5,977 nucleotides of DNA. Origin: an uncultured Desulfobacterales bacterium. Its GTDB lineage: Bacteria; Desulfobacterota; Desulfobacteria; Desulfobacterales; UBA11574. The stretch lies in assembly GCA_937925895.1 (NCBI GenBank), contig CALANC010000447.1:1-5977 (forward strand), written 5' to 3'. Positions 1-5,899 of the stretch are shown here, piece after piece. Each line of letters opens with the position of its first letter. Position 1 is the stretch's first letter. The translations under genes were made by a program, and so were the position numbers. Under the pieces are notes generated by a model that was not told the origin of the DNA, made no database searches, and worked only from the letters and a program-made list of their open reading frames with translations.

Positions 1-83
1 AGTACCTGAATAAAATCAAAAACATCGGCAAGCACTACATCTGGATTAGAAATGAACTCATCAAACCATATTTTTTTAATCAT
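1..83 (-). CDS. Partial hypothetical protein, N-terminal 27 residues only
   Basis: An open frame starts with ATG at 83-81 and stays open to the left edge. Its 27 visible residues begin MIKKIWFDEF and end near DVFDFIQV; they are acidic and hydrophobic, with no motif I recognise. The ATG lies one base after the TGA stop of the gene at 85-423 (TGA-T-ATG). It has no Shine-Dalgarno of its own, so translation is probably coupled to that upstream gene. The tight junction is the main reason to call it real, because 27 open codons alone prove little. The rest of the gene lies outside the window and its function is unknown. Confidence 0.5.
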   Translation of the reverse strand, partial: MIKKIWFDEFISNPDVVLADVFDFIQV

Positions 84-84
84 A

Positions 85-423
85 TCAAATAGATAACAGT
101 TCAACGTCGTCAAAAAACAACTCCACCGAACCATCTTCGGATGAATTGTATAGCGCCGTGACTGATTCGGCGATTTTGGTGACATATGGTTTGATGGGAA
201 ATATATTGTGGGTCCGAATGGTTTCAACCAAGACGTTCATTCCTTTGGATATGGAATGTACGATGATCTCACTTTCATAGGTTTCTTCGCAGAGAAATGA
301 ATAATCTCCTTTGGTCAGCATCGAAGACGCCACTTTTTTCAAATTTATGTCGAGGATTGCATATTCCCTGATTTTGAGCCTTTTTTTGGCACCATTTCGA
401 GAAATCACATATTTTTGACGCAT
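85..423 (-). CDS. Hypothetical protein of about 112 residues, middle gene of a small cluster
   Basis: The frame is open from an ATG at 474, but I prefer the internal ATG at 423. It is preceded by AAGGAG with a 7-base gap (around 431-436), whereas the ATG at 474 has no Shine-Dalgarno and would overlap the preceding gene by 26 bases. From 423 the protein begins MRQKYVISRNGAKKRLKI and is 112 residues long. It has a basic N-terminus, a mixed alpha/beta-looking middle containing LCEETYESE, and an acidic C-terminus ending LFFDDVELLSI. There is no signal peptide, membrane segment or recognised catalytic motif, so it is probably a small cytoplasmic protein. It lies 25 bases after the 52-residue gene and one base before the partial gene at 1-83, consistent with one operon. 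Function is unknown; I loosely recall similar proteins in Desulfobacteraceae, unverified. Confidence 0.72.
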   Translation of the reverse strand: MRQKYVISRNGAKKRLKIREYAILDINLKKVASSMLTKGDYSFLCEETYESEIIVHSISKGMNVLVETIRTHNIFPIKPYVTKIAESVTALYNSSEDGSVELFFDDVELLSI

Positions 424-448
424 ATCTTTTCTCCTTTTCATCTGATTT

Positions 449-607
449 CTATGCTTTTGGATCCTCTTCTTCATTCTGAGACTGATAGGAATTATTTTCT
501 GGTGTAATAGTGGTTTTTTCCAGTTTGCGTTTCCTCTTTTGTTCTTTCTTTTTCTTCCTTGCTAATTCTTTTTGACGTTTTTTAAATTGATAATTTGATC
601 TTGCCAA
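449..607 (-). CDS. 52-residue Lys/Arg-rich mini-protein, TTG start
   Basis: A TTG at 607-605 follows GGGAGG (around 614-619) with a gap of about 6 bases, a near-ideal ribosome binding site. The product begins (M)ARSNYQFKKRQKELARK, continues as a run of Lys/Arg/Glu up to KLEKTT, then has a short acidic, Asn/Gln/Glu-rich tail ending EEEDPKA. The composition predicts one charged helix, possibly nucleic-acid or ribosome associated, but that is inference. I recall small proteins with the SNYQF..RQ.E.A.KKK pattern as annotated hypotheticals in deltaproteobacteria. The gene is too short and its start too unusual for many gene callers. It is the first gene of a leftward cluster. I found no convincing promoter in 608-727. 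Confidence 0.75.
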   Translation of the reverse strand: MARSNYQFKKRQKELARKKKKEQKRKRKLEKTTITPENNSYQSQNEEEDPKA

Positions 608-727
608 TTGGTACCTCCCTGGCTGTGATTTTAGATATTGACAACAAAAAACGGATTTATGAGAGGACTTTTTTGAGGTTTAAGGTCTGATGATAACGAA
701 TGGTGAAGGGATAAATTCAAACCAAAT

Positions 728-766
728 AAAAGGGCATCCCTTCAATATTAGAAGGAATGCCCTTTT
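728..766 (-). terminator. Rho-independent terminator of the cold-shock gene
   Basis: Bases 728-743 pair with 751-766 around a 7-base loop. The 16-bp stem has one C/A mismatch on the plus strand; in minus-strand RNA that position becomes a G-U wobble, so all 16 positions pair. Read on the minus strand, the 3' arm ends in CCCTTTT followed by ATTTGG, a short T-rich tail. It lies 17 bases past the stop of the cold-shock gene. The wobble and the tail both assign it to the minus strand. Confidence 0.85.
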
Positions 767-782
767 TCCCCAGAACATAAAG

Positions 783-983
783 TTAAATCACAGTGACATT
801 TGCAGCGGCAGGGCCTTTTGGTCCTTGCTCTATATCAAAGGAAACTCGGTCGCCTTCATTGAGGGATTTAAACCCGTCTGCATTGATTGCAGAATGATGA
901 ACAAATACATCCGCTCCGTCTTCCTGCTCAATGAATCCGAACCCTTTATGGTCATTAAACCACTTAACAGTTCCATTAGTCAT
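783..983 (-). CDS. CspA-family cold-shock protein
   Basis: This 66-residue protein is one cold-shock domain, an OB-fold that binds single-stranded RNA or DNA and acts as an RNA chaperone in the cytoplasm. Visible family marks are the opening TVKWFN (5-10), RNP1 as KGFGFI (13-18), RNP2 as VFVHH (26-30), and the closing [13 protein letters not shown]. Length is normal for a bacterial Csp. The ATG at 983 is preceded by AGGAGG (around 991-996) with an 8-base gap, a strong site. The gene appears to be a single unit: a promoter candidate lies at 1014-1043 and terminators lie on both sides. The 5' leader would be only about 24 bases, much shorter than the thermosensing leader of E. coli cspA, so cold induction cannot be assumed. 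Which paralogue (CspA, CspC or another) cannot be told from this sequence. Confidence 0.97.
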   Translation of the reverse strand: MTNGTVKWFNDHKGFGFIEQEDGADVFVHHSAINADGFKSLNEGDRVSFDIEQGPKGPAAANVTVI

Positions 984-1013
984 GATAACATCCTCCTTTC
1001 AAAAATTTTCAAA

Positions 1014-1043
1014 ATCTTAAACTGGAGGGCGCCATTTTGACAA
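1014..1043 (-). promoter_or_regulatory. Candidate sigma-70 promoter of the cold-shock gene
   Basis: On the minus strand TTGTCA (1043-1038, five of six matches to the -35 consensus) is followed after 18 bases by TAAGAT (1019-1014, four of six matches to the -10 consensus). Transcription would start near 1007, giving a leader of roughly 24 bases that contains the strong AGGAGG site. The placement just downstream of the terminator at 1061-1092 makes sense. The -10 element is imperfect, so this is a prediction. Confidence 0.5.
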
Positions 1044-1060
1044 ATGGATTGTTCCTTCAG

Positions 1061-1092
1061 AAAAAAATTGCCCCACCAACTGAGGGCGGGGC
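1061..1092 (-). terminator. Strong Rho-independent terminator, minus strand
   Basis: Bases 1070-1077 pair with 1085-1092 around a 7-base loop, forming an 8-bp, almost all-GC stem. The one A/C mismatch on the plus strand becomes a U-G wobble in minus-strand RNA. Read on the minus strand, the stem is followed by AA and then seven Ts (1067-1061), a textbook tail. There is no comparable T-run in the plus direction. It separates the cold-shock gene from anything transcribed leftward from the catalase remnant. No intact gene ends just upstream of it. Confidence 0.85.
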
Positions 1093-1214
1093 CTTGTTGA
1101 ATAAATTAATAATAACACTTTTGGAGACGAAAGCAAGCTATTTGTTTTGAAGACTGATAGATATATACTATAAAAAACTCAGAGCCATTGCTGACTATCA
1201 TGATGAATCCGAAA

Positions 1215-1244
1215 CACCGGGGGCGATGCAACATCCCCCCGGTG
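1215..1244 (-). terminator. GC-rich hairpin just after the catalase remnant, possible terminator
   Basis: CACCGGGGG (1215-1223) is perfectly complementary to CCCCCGGTG (1236-1244) across a 12-base loop. On the minus strand the hairpin begins 25 bases after the TAG stop of the catalase remnant and is followed only by TTT and then CGG. The stem is strong but the T-tract is poor. It may be the original, weak catalase terminator, with the site at 1061-1092 as backup, or simply a 3'-end stabilising hairpin. Confidence 0.5.
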
Positions 1245-1268
1245 GATTGAATCGACTGCCGACAGTGT

Positions 1269-1440
1269 CTATTTCTTGTGTTCAGCCAGTGCTGAGCGGA
1301 CACCTTGAGCATAATCCGGGTGGATTTTTTCAAAATGTCCGAGTTGGCGCTCTATGATGTCCTTAGGTACACCCTGCATAGCCCCGGCGTAATTGGATAT
1401 TATTTAAGATGGTGTCAAATCTCTTTTTTGGACTAGCCAT
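1269..1440 (-). pseudogene. Remnant of a monofunctional haem catalase gene (C-terminal tail only)
   Basis: The minus frame ending at TAG 1271-1269 encodes [18 protein letters not shown] (1385-1332), then [20 protein letters not shown]. This matches the C-terminal catalase-related tail of bacterial catalases (GAM.GVP..I..RQ..HF.K.DP.YG.GV). The frame closes upstream with TAA at 1406-1404, so the haem domain is absent. In another frame, 1440 to about 1398 reads [15 protein letters not shown], which loosely resembles the segment just before this tail (MSPEEK..L..NI) and suggests a single-base frameshift near 1395; that part is weak. No catalase sequence is recognisable further upstream to 1700. 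Only about 40 to 60 residues of a roughly 480-residue enzyme remain, so it cannot be active. The 1269-1394 segment is well supported; the extension to 1440 is tentative. Confidence 0.65.
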
Positions 1441-1481
1441 ATTAACCATAACATGGAGCTGTTTAATACAAGGATCTAAAT

Positions 1482-1497
1482 AAGAATTGTTATTCTT
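1482..1497. repeat. Small palindrome upstream of the catalase remnant
   Basis: AAGAAT (1482-1487) and ATTCTT (1492-1497) are perfect inverted repeats separated by TGTT. AT-rich palindromes of this type can be operators, and the position upstream of a catalase remnant brings PerR or Fur to mind. However, the 6-4-6 spacing does not fit their 7-1-7 boxes. No regulator is encoded in the window. A chance occurrence in AT-rich DNA is quite possible. Confidence 0.25.
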
Positions 1498-1569
1498 TGA
1501 TGTATATTGTCAATAGACCCAATCGATTTTTTCCACTAAAAAATACAAGGCACACAACCTCTATATCAT

Positions 1570-1598
1570 ATCACTAAATGATGGTTTTGGTGATTTTT
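1570..1598 (+). promoter_or_regulatory. Leader hairpin with short T-run upstream of the acyl-CoA synthetase gene
   Basis: On the plus strand ATCACTAAA (1570-1578) pairs with TTTGGTGAT (1586-1594), nine pairs including one T-G wobble, around a 7-base loop. TTTT follows immediately (1595-1598). This resembles a weak intrinsic terminator or attenuator about 115 bases before the synthetase start codon. The stem is AT-rich, so it could be fortuitous. In the rest of 1499-1714 I see no confident promoter, riboswitch or operator. Confidence 0.3.
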
Positions 1599-1714
1599 GC
1601 TAAATGGGGGAACAAATCGGCTGAGAATTTCTTCTGAAATATAAGGCTTAGGTAATTCTTGCGCGGGACTATACGGTCGTTGTATTATGGTGGCAGTATA
1701 AACCTTTGCTAATT

Positions 1715-4003
1715 ATGGATAGTGTTGTCATGGATAATAAAATTGATCCCGTTGAATTGAAATCTATTGAAAAGATTATTGGGAATGCCTACGCAAAAGG
1801 AAGAGACATGCTTTTTGAGCATGAGGTCTATGCCATCTTGTTAAAGCTAAAACTGAATTTTCCGACCCATTTCCTGGTTCGGGATGAAGCGGAGATTACC
1901 CCAAGTCTTCTCTCCAAATTCGGCAGCGAAAAAATTGTTTTGAAGGTCGTCGCCCGAAACCTTGCCCACAAACAGAAAGCCGGTGGGGTTCAGATGGTCT
2001 ATAAAGACCTGGAGTTTGTCAAGTATTCCTACAACCGAATGGCGGCTGCTTTTAAAGCACAACCCATTGATATTGAAGGAATTCTTTTTGTTGAACGTAT
2101 AGAGTATTCTCAAGACCTCGGCAATGAAAACCTGCTTGGATTTCGGGAGAGTGAGGCATTTGGTCCGGTGATCTCATTCAGCAAAGGCGGCAGTGATGCC
2201 GAGCATTTTGCTCAGCACTATTCGCCTCCCAACTTGATTCTGGCTCCAATCGATCGACAATGGGCTCAAGCATTGCTGGAATCAACGCATATCCAAAAAA
2301 AGTATATGGACCTTGGCAAAACCGATTTCATCAAAAAAATCGTTGATGCCGGGGTAAAATTCAGTTCACTTTCGGTCTCTTTTTCCAATTTCTTTCCCGC
2401 TGAAACTGAATTTGTTATTACCGAATTTGAAATCAATCCGTTCGTCTTCACACCGGACGGCTCCTTTATTGCCCTCGACGGTTTTGCCCGGTTCGAAAAG
2501 CGTTTGCAGCCGCCTGCAGTTCCTGAGATTGCCCCTCAGAAGATGATTGCTCCGTTCTTCGAGCCCGTCGGAATTGCAGTGATCGGCGTCAGCACCACAG
2601 ACAACCAAAAGACAGGCAACATTATCATGGGCAATCTGGTAAAAATGCAACGGCAAGACATATACTGCGTCAACATCAAGGGAGGAAATGTAGTGATTGC
2701 GGGAGAAAAATTTCCGATGTATCGATCGGTTACTGATATTGATGAGAAGGTGGATCTGGTTGTTGTCGCCGTTCCTGCTGAGTCGGTATTACCAACTATC
2801 AAAGAATGTGCTCAAAAAAGGGTTCGGGCAGTCATTATTATTCCGGGTGGTTTTAGTGAAATCGACAGGCACCACGATCAGGAATCGGAAATATTAAACA
2901 TTGCACAATCTGCCGGCTTTAGGGTCATCGGGCCAAATTGCCTCGGGATTATTTATGCCGGGAACGAAAGCGTGAAAGGGATTAACACCTTTTTTGTTCC
3001 GGAAGAAAAGTTTGCCGTCAATTTAAAAAAAGATAGCAATGTAGCAATTCTCAGCCAAAGCGGGGCTCTGGGAATCGTTGAAATCGAAAATCTAAAAAAT
3101 GCTATTTCACCGAAGGTGATCGTCAGCTACGGCAACCAACTCGATGTTGATCCAAGCGATCTGGTCAATTATTTTCAAAACGACCCAATGGTGGATGTGA
3201 TTGGATGTTACATTGAAGGGTTTAAGACCCATGCCGGCAGAAAATTTTTTTACACCACAGCCAAGAGCAAAAAGCCGATTATTGTGTACAAGGCCGGAAG
3301 AACCCATGCCGGACGAAAGGCAACCGAATCGCACACAGCCAGTATTGCCGGAGAATATGCTGTGGCCAAAGCAGCCATGAAACAGGCAGGCTTGATTGTT
3401 GCCGACACCATGATTGATCACGGCGATTTCATCAAAACCTTTGCCCTACTGAGTGATTTTCCGGTGACCGGAAACCGGGTGGCCATTATTGCCAATGCCG
3501 GTTATGAAAAGGCTTATGCCGCGGATAATTTGGAAGACCTGGTACTGGCTGAATTTGATGCTGAAACCACCTTGGCCCTGGAGAACATCCTGCCGTCTAT
3601 GGTCAAAGCTGATCCCCTTTTAGATTTAACTCCTATGGCAGATGACGCCATGTTTGAAAAATGTATTGAAACGATTCTCAAAACAGATGCCGTGGACGCT
3701 CTTCTTGTTTCTATTGTGCCTCACAGTGTGCTTCTTCATACGACAGATGCTGAGATCGAAAGAAACAGAGAAAACATTGCGGCCCGCATTGTAAACGTCG
3801 TCCATAAATACAAAAAACCGACAGTCGTATCCATCAATGTGGTATCCGGCGCCGACGCGATCTACAACAAGCTGGGTAAAGTCCTCGATGAAGGTGGTAT
3901 TCCAACGTTTCTTACCGCTAAACGGGCCATACTATGCCTAAACGCCTTCATCCGCTACAGGCTCATGCGGAAATCGGATGTGTTCAGTGATTGGCTGAAA
4001 TAA
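1715..4003 (+). CDS. ADP-forming acyl-CoA synthetase, beta-alpha fusion (acetate-CoA ligase family)
   Basis: This cytoplasmic NDP-forming enzyme interconverts acyl-CoA + ADP + Pi with organic acid + CoA + ATP. Numbered from ATG 1715 it has 762 residues. Residues 20-260 are an ATP-grasp (beta) half with the HK..AGGV motif (H85), FGPV (149-152) and EINP (239-242). Residues 284-405 are a CoA-binding Rossmann domain starting IAVIGVS, followed by GPNCLG (406-411). The succinyl-CoA-ligase-like domain has SQSGALG (447-453) and SHTASIAG with the expected phosphohistidine H540. A last ligase domain runs from about 590. Many fused relatives have alpha first; here beta leads. Divergent spots are SHTA for the usual SHTG and NAGYEKAYAAD where NAGGPG..AAD is usual. 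The start is uncertain: TTG 1706 has GGTGG 12 bases upstream, and ATG 1715 and ATG 1730 lack a clear Shine-Dalgarno. Substrate (acetate, propionate, aryl or branched acids) cannot be read from sequence. The gene stands alone on its strand. Confidence 0.93.
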   Translation: MDSVVMDNKIDPVELKSIEKIIGNAYAKGRDMLFEHEVYAILLKLKLNFPTHFLVRDEAEITPSLLSKFGSEKIVLKVVARNLAHKQKAGGVQMVYKDLEFVKYSYNRMAAAFKAQPIDIEGILFVERIEYSQDLGNENLLGFRESEAFGPVISFSKGGSDAEHFAQHYSPPNLILAPIDRQWAQALLESTHIQKKYMDLGKTDFIKKIVDAGVKFSSLSVSFSNFFPAETEFVITEFEINPFVFTPDGSFIALDGFARFEKRLQPPAVPEIAPQKMIAPFFEPVGIAVIGVSTTDNQKTGNIIMGNLVKMQRQDIYCVNIKGGNVVIAGEKFPMYRSVTDIDEKVDLVVVAVPAESVLPTIKECAQKRVRAVIIIPGGFSEIDRHHDQESEILNIAQSAGFRVIGPNCLGIIYAGNESVKGINTFFVPEEKFAVNLKKDSNVAILSQSGALGIVEIENLKNAISPKVIVSYGNQLDVDPSDLVNYFQNDPMVDVIGCYIEGFKTHAGRKFFYTTAKSKKPIIVYKAGRTHAGRKATESHTASIAGEYAVAKAAMKQAGLIVADTMIDHGDFIKTFALLSDFPVTGNRVAIIANAGYEKAYAADNLEDLVLAEFDAETTLALENILPSMVKADPLLDLTPMADDAMFEKCIETILKTDAVDALLVSIVPHSVLLHTTDAEIERNRENIAARIVNVVHKYKKPTVVSINVVSGADAIYNKLGKVLDEGGIPTFLTAKRAILCLNAFIRYRLMRKSDVFSDWLK

Positions 4004-4021
4004 AAAAACGTATTATATATC

Positions 4022-4042
4022 CTTAATTTAACCTCAATTAAG
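4022..4042. terminator. AT-rich hairpin between convergent genes, weak terminator candidate
   Basis: CTTAATT (4022-4028) is perfectly complementary to AATTAAG (4036-4042) over a 7-base loop. It sits between the convergent 3' ends at 4003 and 4091. The stem has one G-C pair and neither side carries an adjacent T-run; the nearest on the minus strand lies over ten bases beyond. It is the only hairpin I see in the 87-base gap and might serve both directions, but support is poor. Confidence 0.25.
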
Positions 4043-4090
4043 CATAAACAAAAAGGCGAAACCTATAGTAACTTTCTCATATGATTATAA

Positions 4091-4753
4091 CTATCCAATA
4101 AATGATTCACACAAGCGTTCCAGCCACCTAAATCTGCCGTTTTCTACTTTTATCTCGCCATCATCCCGGCGCCGCCATAATATCAGATTCTTTTCACCCG
4201 GAAAGACAGGCCAGGGGCGAAATGGCTTCAGATTAAAGTGGTTGATTTTTGACCAGTTCCGGACATAATGCTTTCCCCGGAGTTTCTGGCGCTCACAGCC
4301 GTGCAGGTCCTCCTGAAGCACCAATTTCGGACGCATGGATATGATCAAATCTTCCCAAAAACAGTCGGGATAGACCCGCTGACAGACCACGACGGCACAA
4401 GGTATATCTGCAAGATCTTCCACATAGGTGCCGGGAAAGAGTTTTATTGCCTTCTTGAATCTTTCAGGTTTACCGCCATAATATCGGGTGAGCAGCTCTG
4501 TCATGGCATTCGGGTTCATAAACAGCTTTTCTGAAACCAGTTCGATGTAGGGAGCACAGTCAATGCCCACATAATATTTTAGGTTCAATTCGGTCATCAG
4601 ACGGAGATGGTTATCGATTTGGTTGACCTGTTCTCCACACCCCAAACTAACGATGGATCTGTGACCATTTTCCCGGAGAAACGCAATGGCAGGTTTGGTG
4701 GATCCCTTAACATCGGTCGTATAGGGCATATGGCAGCGTATGGGTGCAGGCAA
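4091..4753 (-). CDS. Rossmann-like hypothetical protein, possible SAM-dependent methyltransferase fold
   Basis: The 220-residue product has a pattern resembling class I methyltransferases: strand plus Gly loop IVSLGCGEQ (34-42), a second strand ending in Asp, YYVGID (60-65), a later strand AVVVCQRVYPD (120-130) and KLVLQEDLHG (143-152). Motif I normally has an acidic residue before GxG; here it is Ser (SLGCG), so the fold assignment is tentative and catalysis is unproven. The C-terminus is basic and Trp-rich (RPWPVFPGEKNLILWRRR). There is no signal peptide or membrane segment. The start chosen is TTG 4753, with GGAG at 4765-4768 and an 11-base gap. ATG 4729 (MPYTTDVKGSTKP) is a credible alternative without a Shine-Dalgarno. 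It follows the 363-residue gene by 54 bases on the same strand with no terminator between, so co-transcription is likely. No specific substrate can be proposed. Confidence 0.75.
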   Translation of the reverse strand: MPAPIRCHMPYTTDVKGSTKPAIAFLRENGHRSIVSLGCGEQVNQIDNHLRLMTELNLKYYVGIDCAPYIELVSEKLFMNPNAMTELLTRYYGGKPERFKKAIKLFPGTYVEDLADIPCAVVVCQRVYPDCFWEDLIISMRPKLVLQEDLHGCERQKLRGKHYVRNWSKINHFNLKPFRPWPVFPGEKNLILWRRRDDGEIKVENGRFRWLERLCESFIG

Positions 4754-4807
4754 CGTTAATCCAACTCCAAATCTGTGTTTTCAGCGGTGACTTCCGACGT
4801 AATATTC

Positions 4808-5899
4808 TTATTCTTCGCTCAATCCCTTTATTCCGAGAGGCTCCAAAAGCTGTCTAGATATTTCTTTTTTTGCCCATTTATTATCCTTTTTTCGTCTTCC
4901 TTCTTGGTATATGAATTCAATCGCTTCAGCATGATGCTTGGCGGTATTGTAACCTATAGTCACGGCCTGATCAATAACGGTCCAGTTAAGTGTTTGGGTA
5001 AATTCTTTAAATGCTTCTGATATTTCAGGGAATAGTTCTTTTAACAAACCTTCGAGAAAGGCAACGTAAAACGCCAAGGATGCGGCTTTTCGTTCTTGTG
5101 TTATGAATCGAAGTGTTCCGTATTCGTTGGTATCCGCAAGCAGATCCTTGACGGTTCTTACGAGGAGTTCGATGGCTGTGTGAGGGAACGCAGCTATAAT
5201 TTCCCGCCATACATCACGATCGAAAACCGTATCCTGTATTTCGCCAAGCTCATGGTAAATGTAAGTTTCTGTCTCAGAACCAACGATTTTTGCCAGGCTG
5301 CGTTGTATGGCTTTGGAATTCTGTTCTTTGAGACCGAAGTTTTCCAAAGCAAATTTGAGCGCGTGGCGCCCGGATTTTTTGATGTAAAACATTTTATCCC
5401 AAATGAAACGCTTGGCAGACTCCTTTCGCACGAGAACGCAATTGTCTTGAGAAAGCGCCGGCAGGGTAAGTAGATCTCGAGCAAGTTCTCGTCCGAGAAT
5501 AAATACCGAGTGGCCGTTTATTTCTTTTTTGTCTTCAATGGGGGCGAGAAAAAAGGTGGGTTTCAGGCTGCTGGCATATCCGCCTCCATAGATGAGGCCG
5601 TAAGATTCCAATACGGAGTTGATGCCTGAGGAATCGAATGGATCAAATTTGTTTCCAAGAATGGTTATGTCGTTGAGAGGTTTTTCTGTCAATTGATCCC
5701 ACTGTTGTTCCTTATTCCCAATCCATTCCAAGATTTCAGATGAATCCTTTTCCACCCAGGGATCCAATCCCTTTTCCCATTTGTATAAATCACGAAGCCT
5801 TAAGGCCAAGCCGCATATTGAGTAGAGCCCGGCATGGTGCGAATCGGTGATGTCACAGTTTTTCAGTACCTGATCGATTATGTCGTCTGTCTTAAACAT
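4808..5899 (-). CDS. Conserved hypothetical protein, 363 residues, mostly helical
   Basis: The ATG at 5899 opens MFKTDDIIDQVLKNCDITD, followed by HHAGLYSICGLALRLRDL (residues 21-38) and YKWEKGLDPWVEKDSSEILEW. I associate this N-terminal block with deltaproteobacterial hypothetical proteins, possibly the family named after Sfum_1244 of Syntrophobacter fumaroxidans; this is from memory and unverified. The middle carries GLIYGGGYASSLKPTFFLAP and HSVFILGRELARDLL. The C-terminal half is helical and amphipathic, ending in a Lys/Arg-rich stretch. There is no signal peptide, transmembrane segment, nucleotide-binding loop or metal-binding cluster that I can recognise. The Shine-Dalgarno is weak (GCGGAAAA, gap over 10 bases), but the start agrees with the family-like N-terminus. 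It probably forms an operon with the downstream Rossmann-like gene. Function is unknown. Confidence 0.85.
   Translation of the reverse strand: MFKTDDIIDQVLKNCDITDSHHAGLYSICGLALRLRDLYKWEKGLDPWVEKDSSEILEWIGNKEQQWDQLTEKPLNDITILGNKFDPFDSSGINSVLESYGLIYGGGYASSLKPTFFLAPIEDKKEINGHSVFILGRELARDLLTLPALSQDNCVLVRKESAKRFIWDKMFYIKKSGRHALKFALENFGLKEQNSKAIQRSLAKIVGSETETYIYHELGEIQDTVFDRDVWREIIAAFPHTAIELLVRTVKDLLADTNEYGTLRFITQERKAASLAFYVAFLEGLLKELFPEISEAFKEFTQTLNWTVIDQAVTIGYNTAKHHAEAIEFIYQEGRRKKDNKWAKKEISRQLLEPLGIKGLSEE

Noticed and set aside
85..474. Longer 129-residue version of the second cluster gene
   Set aside because: The ATG at 474 lacks a Shine-Dalgarno and overlaps the 52-residue gene; the internal ATG at 423 has a strong site and leaves a clean 25-base gap.
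690..1040. 116-residue plus-strand open frame across the cold-shock gene
   Set aside because: It lies opposite a clear CspA-family gene and both of its control regions, and its translation matches nothing recognisable.
1106..1333. 75-residue minus-strand open frame
   Set aside because: It overlaps the catalase tail in another frame and runs through the GC-rich hairpin; its composition is not protein-like. The catalase frame explains the DNA better.
1578..1637. Short plus-strand leader peptide frame beginning MMVLVIFAKW
   Set aside because: It is 19 codons with no Shine-Dalgarno, and its start lies inside the leader hairpin. Nothing beyond position suggests translation.
1691..1709. Sigma-54-like TGGCA...TTGC element before the synthetase start
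   Set aside because: The GG to GC distance is three bases too long for a -24/-12 promoter, and it would overlap the start codon region.
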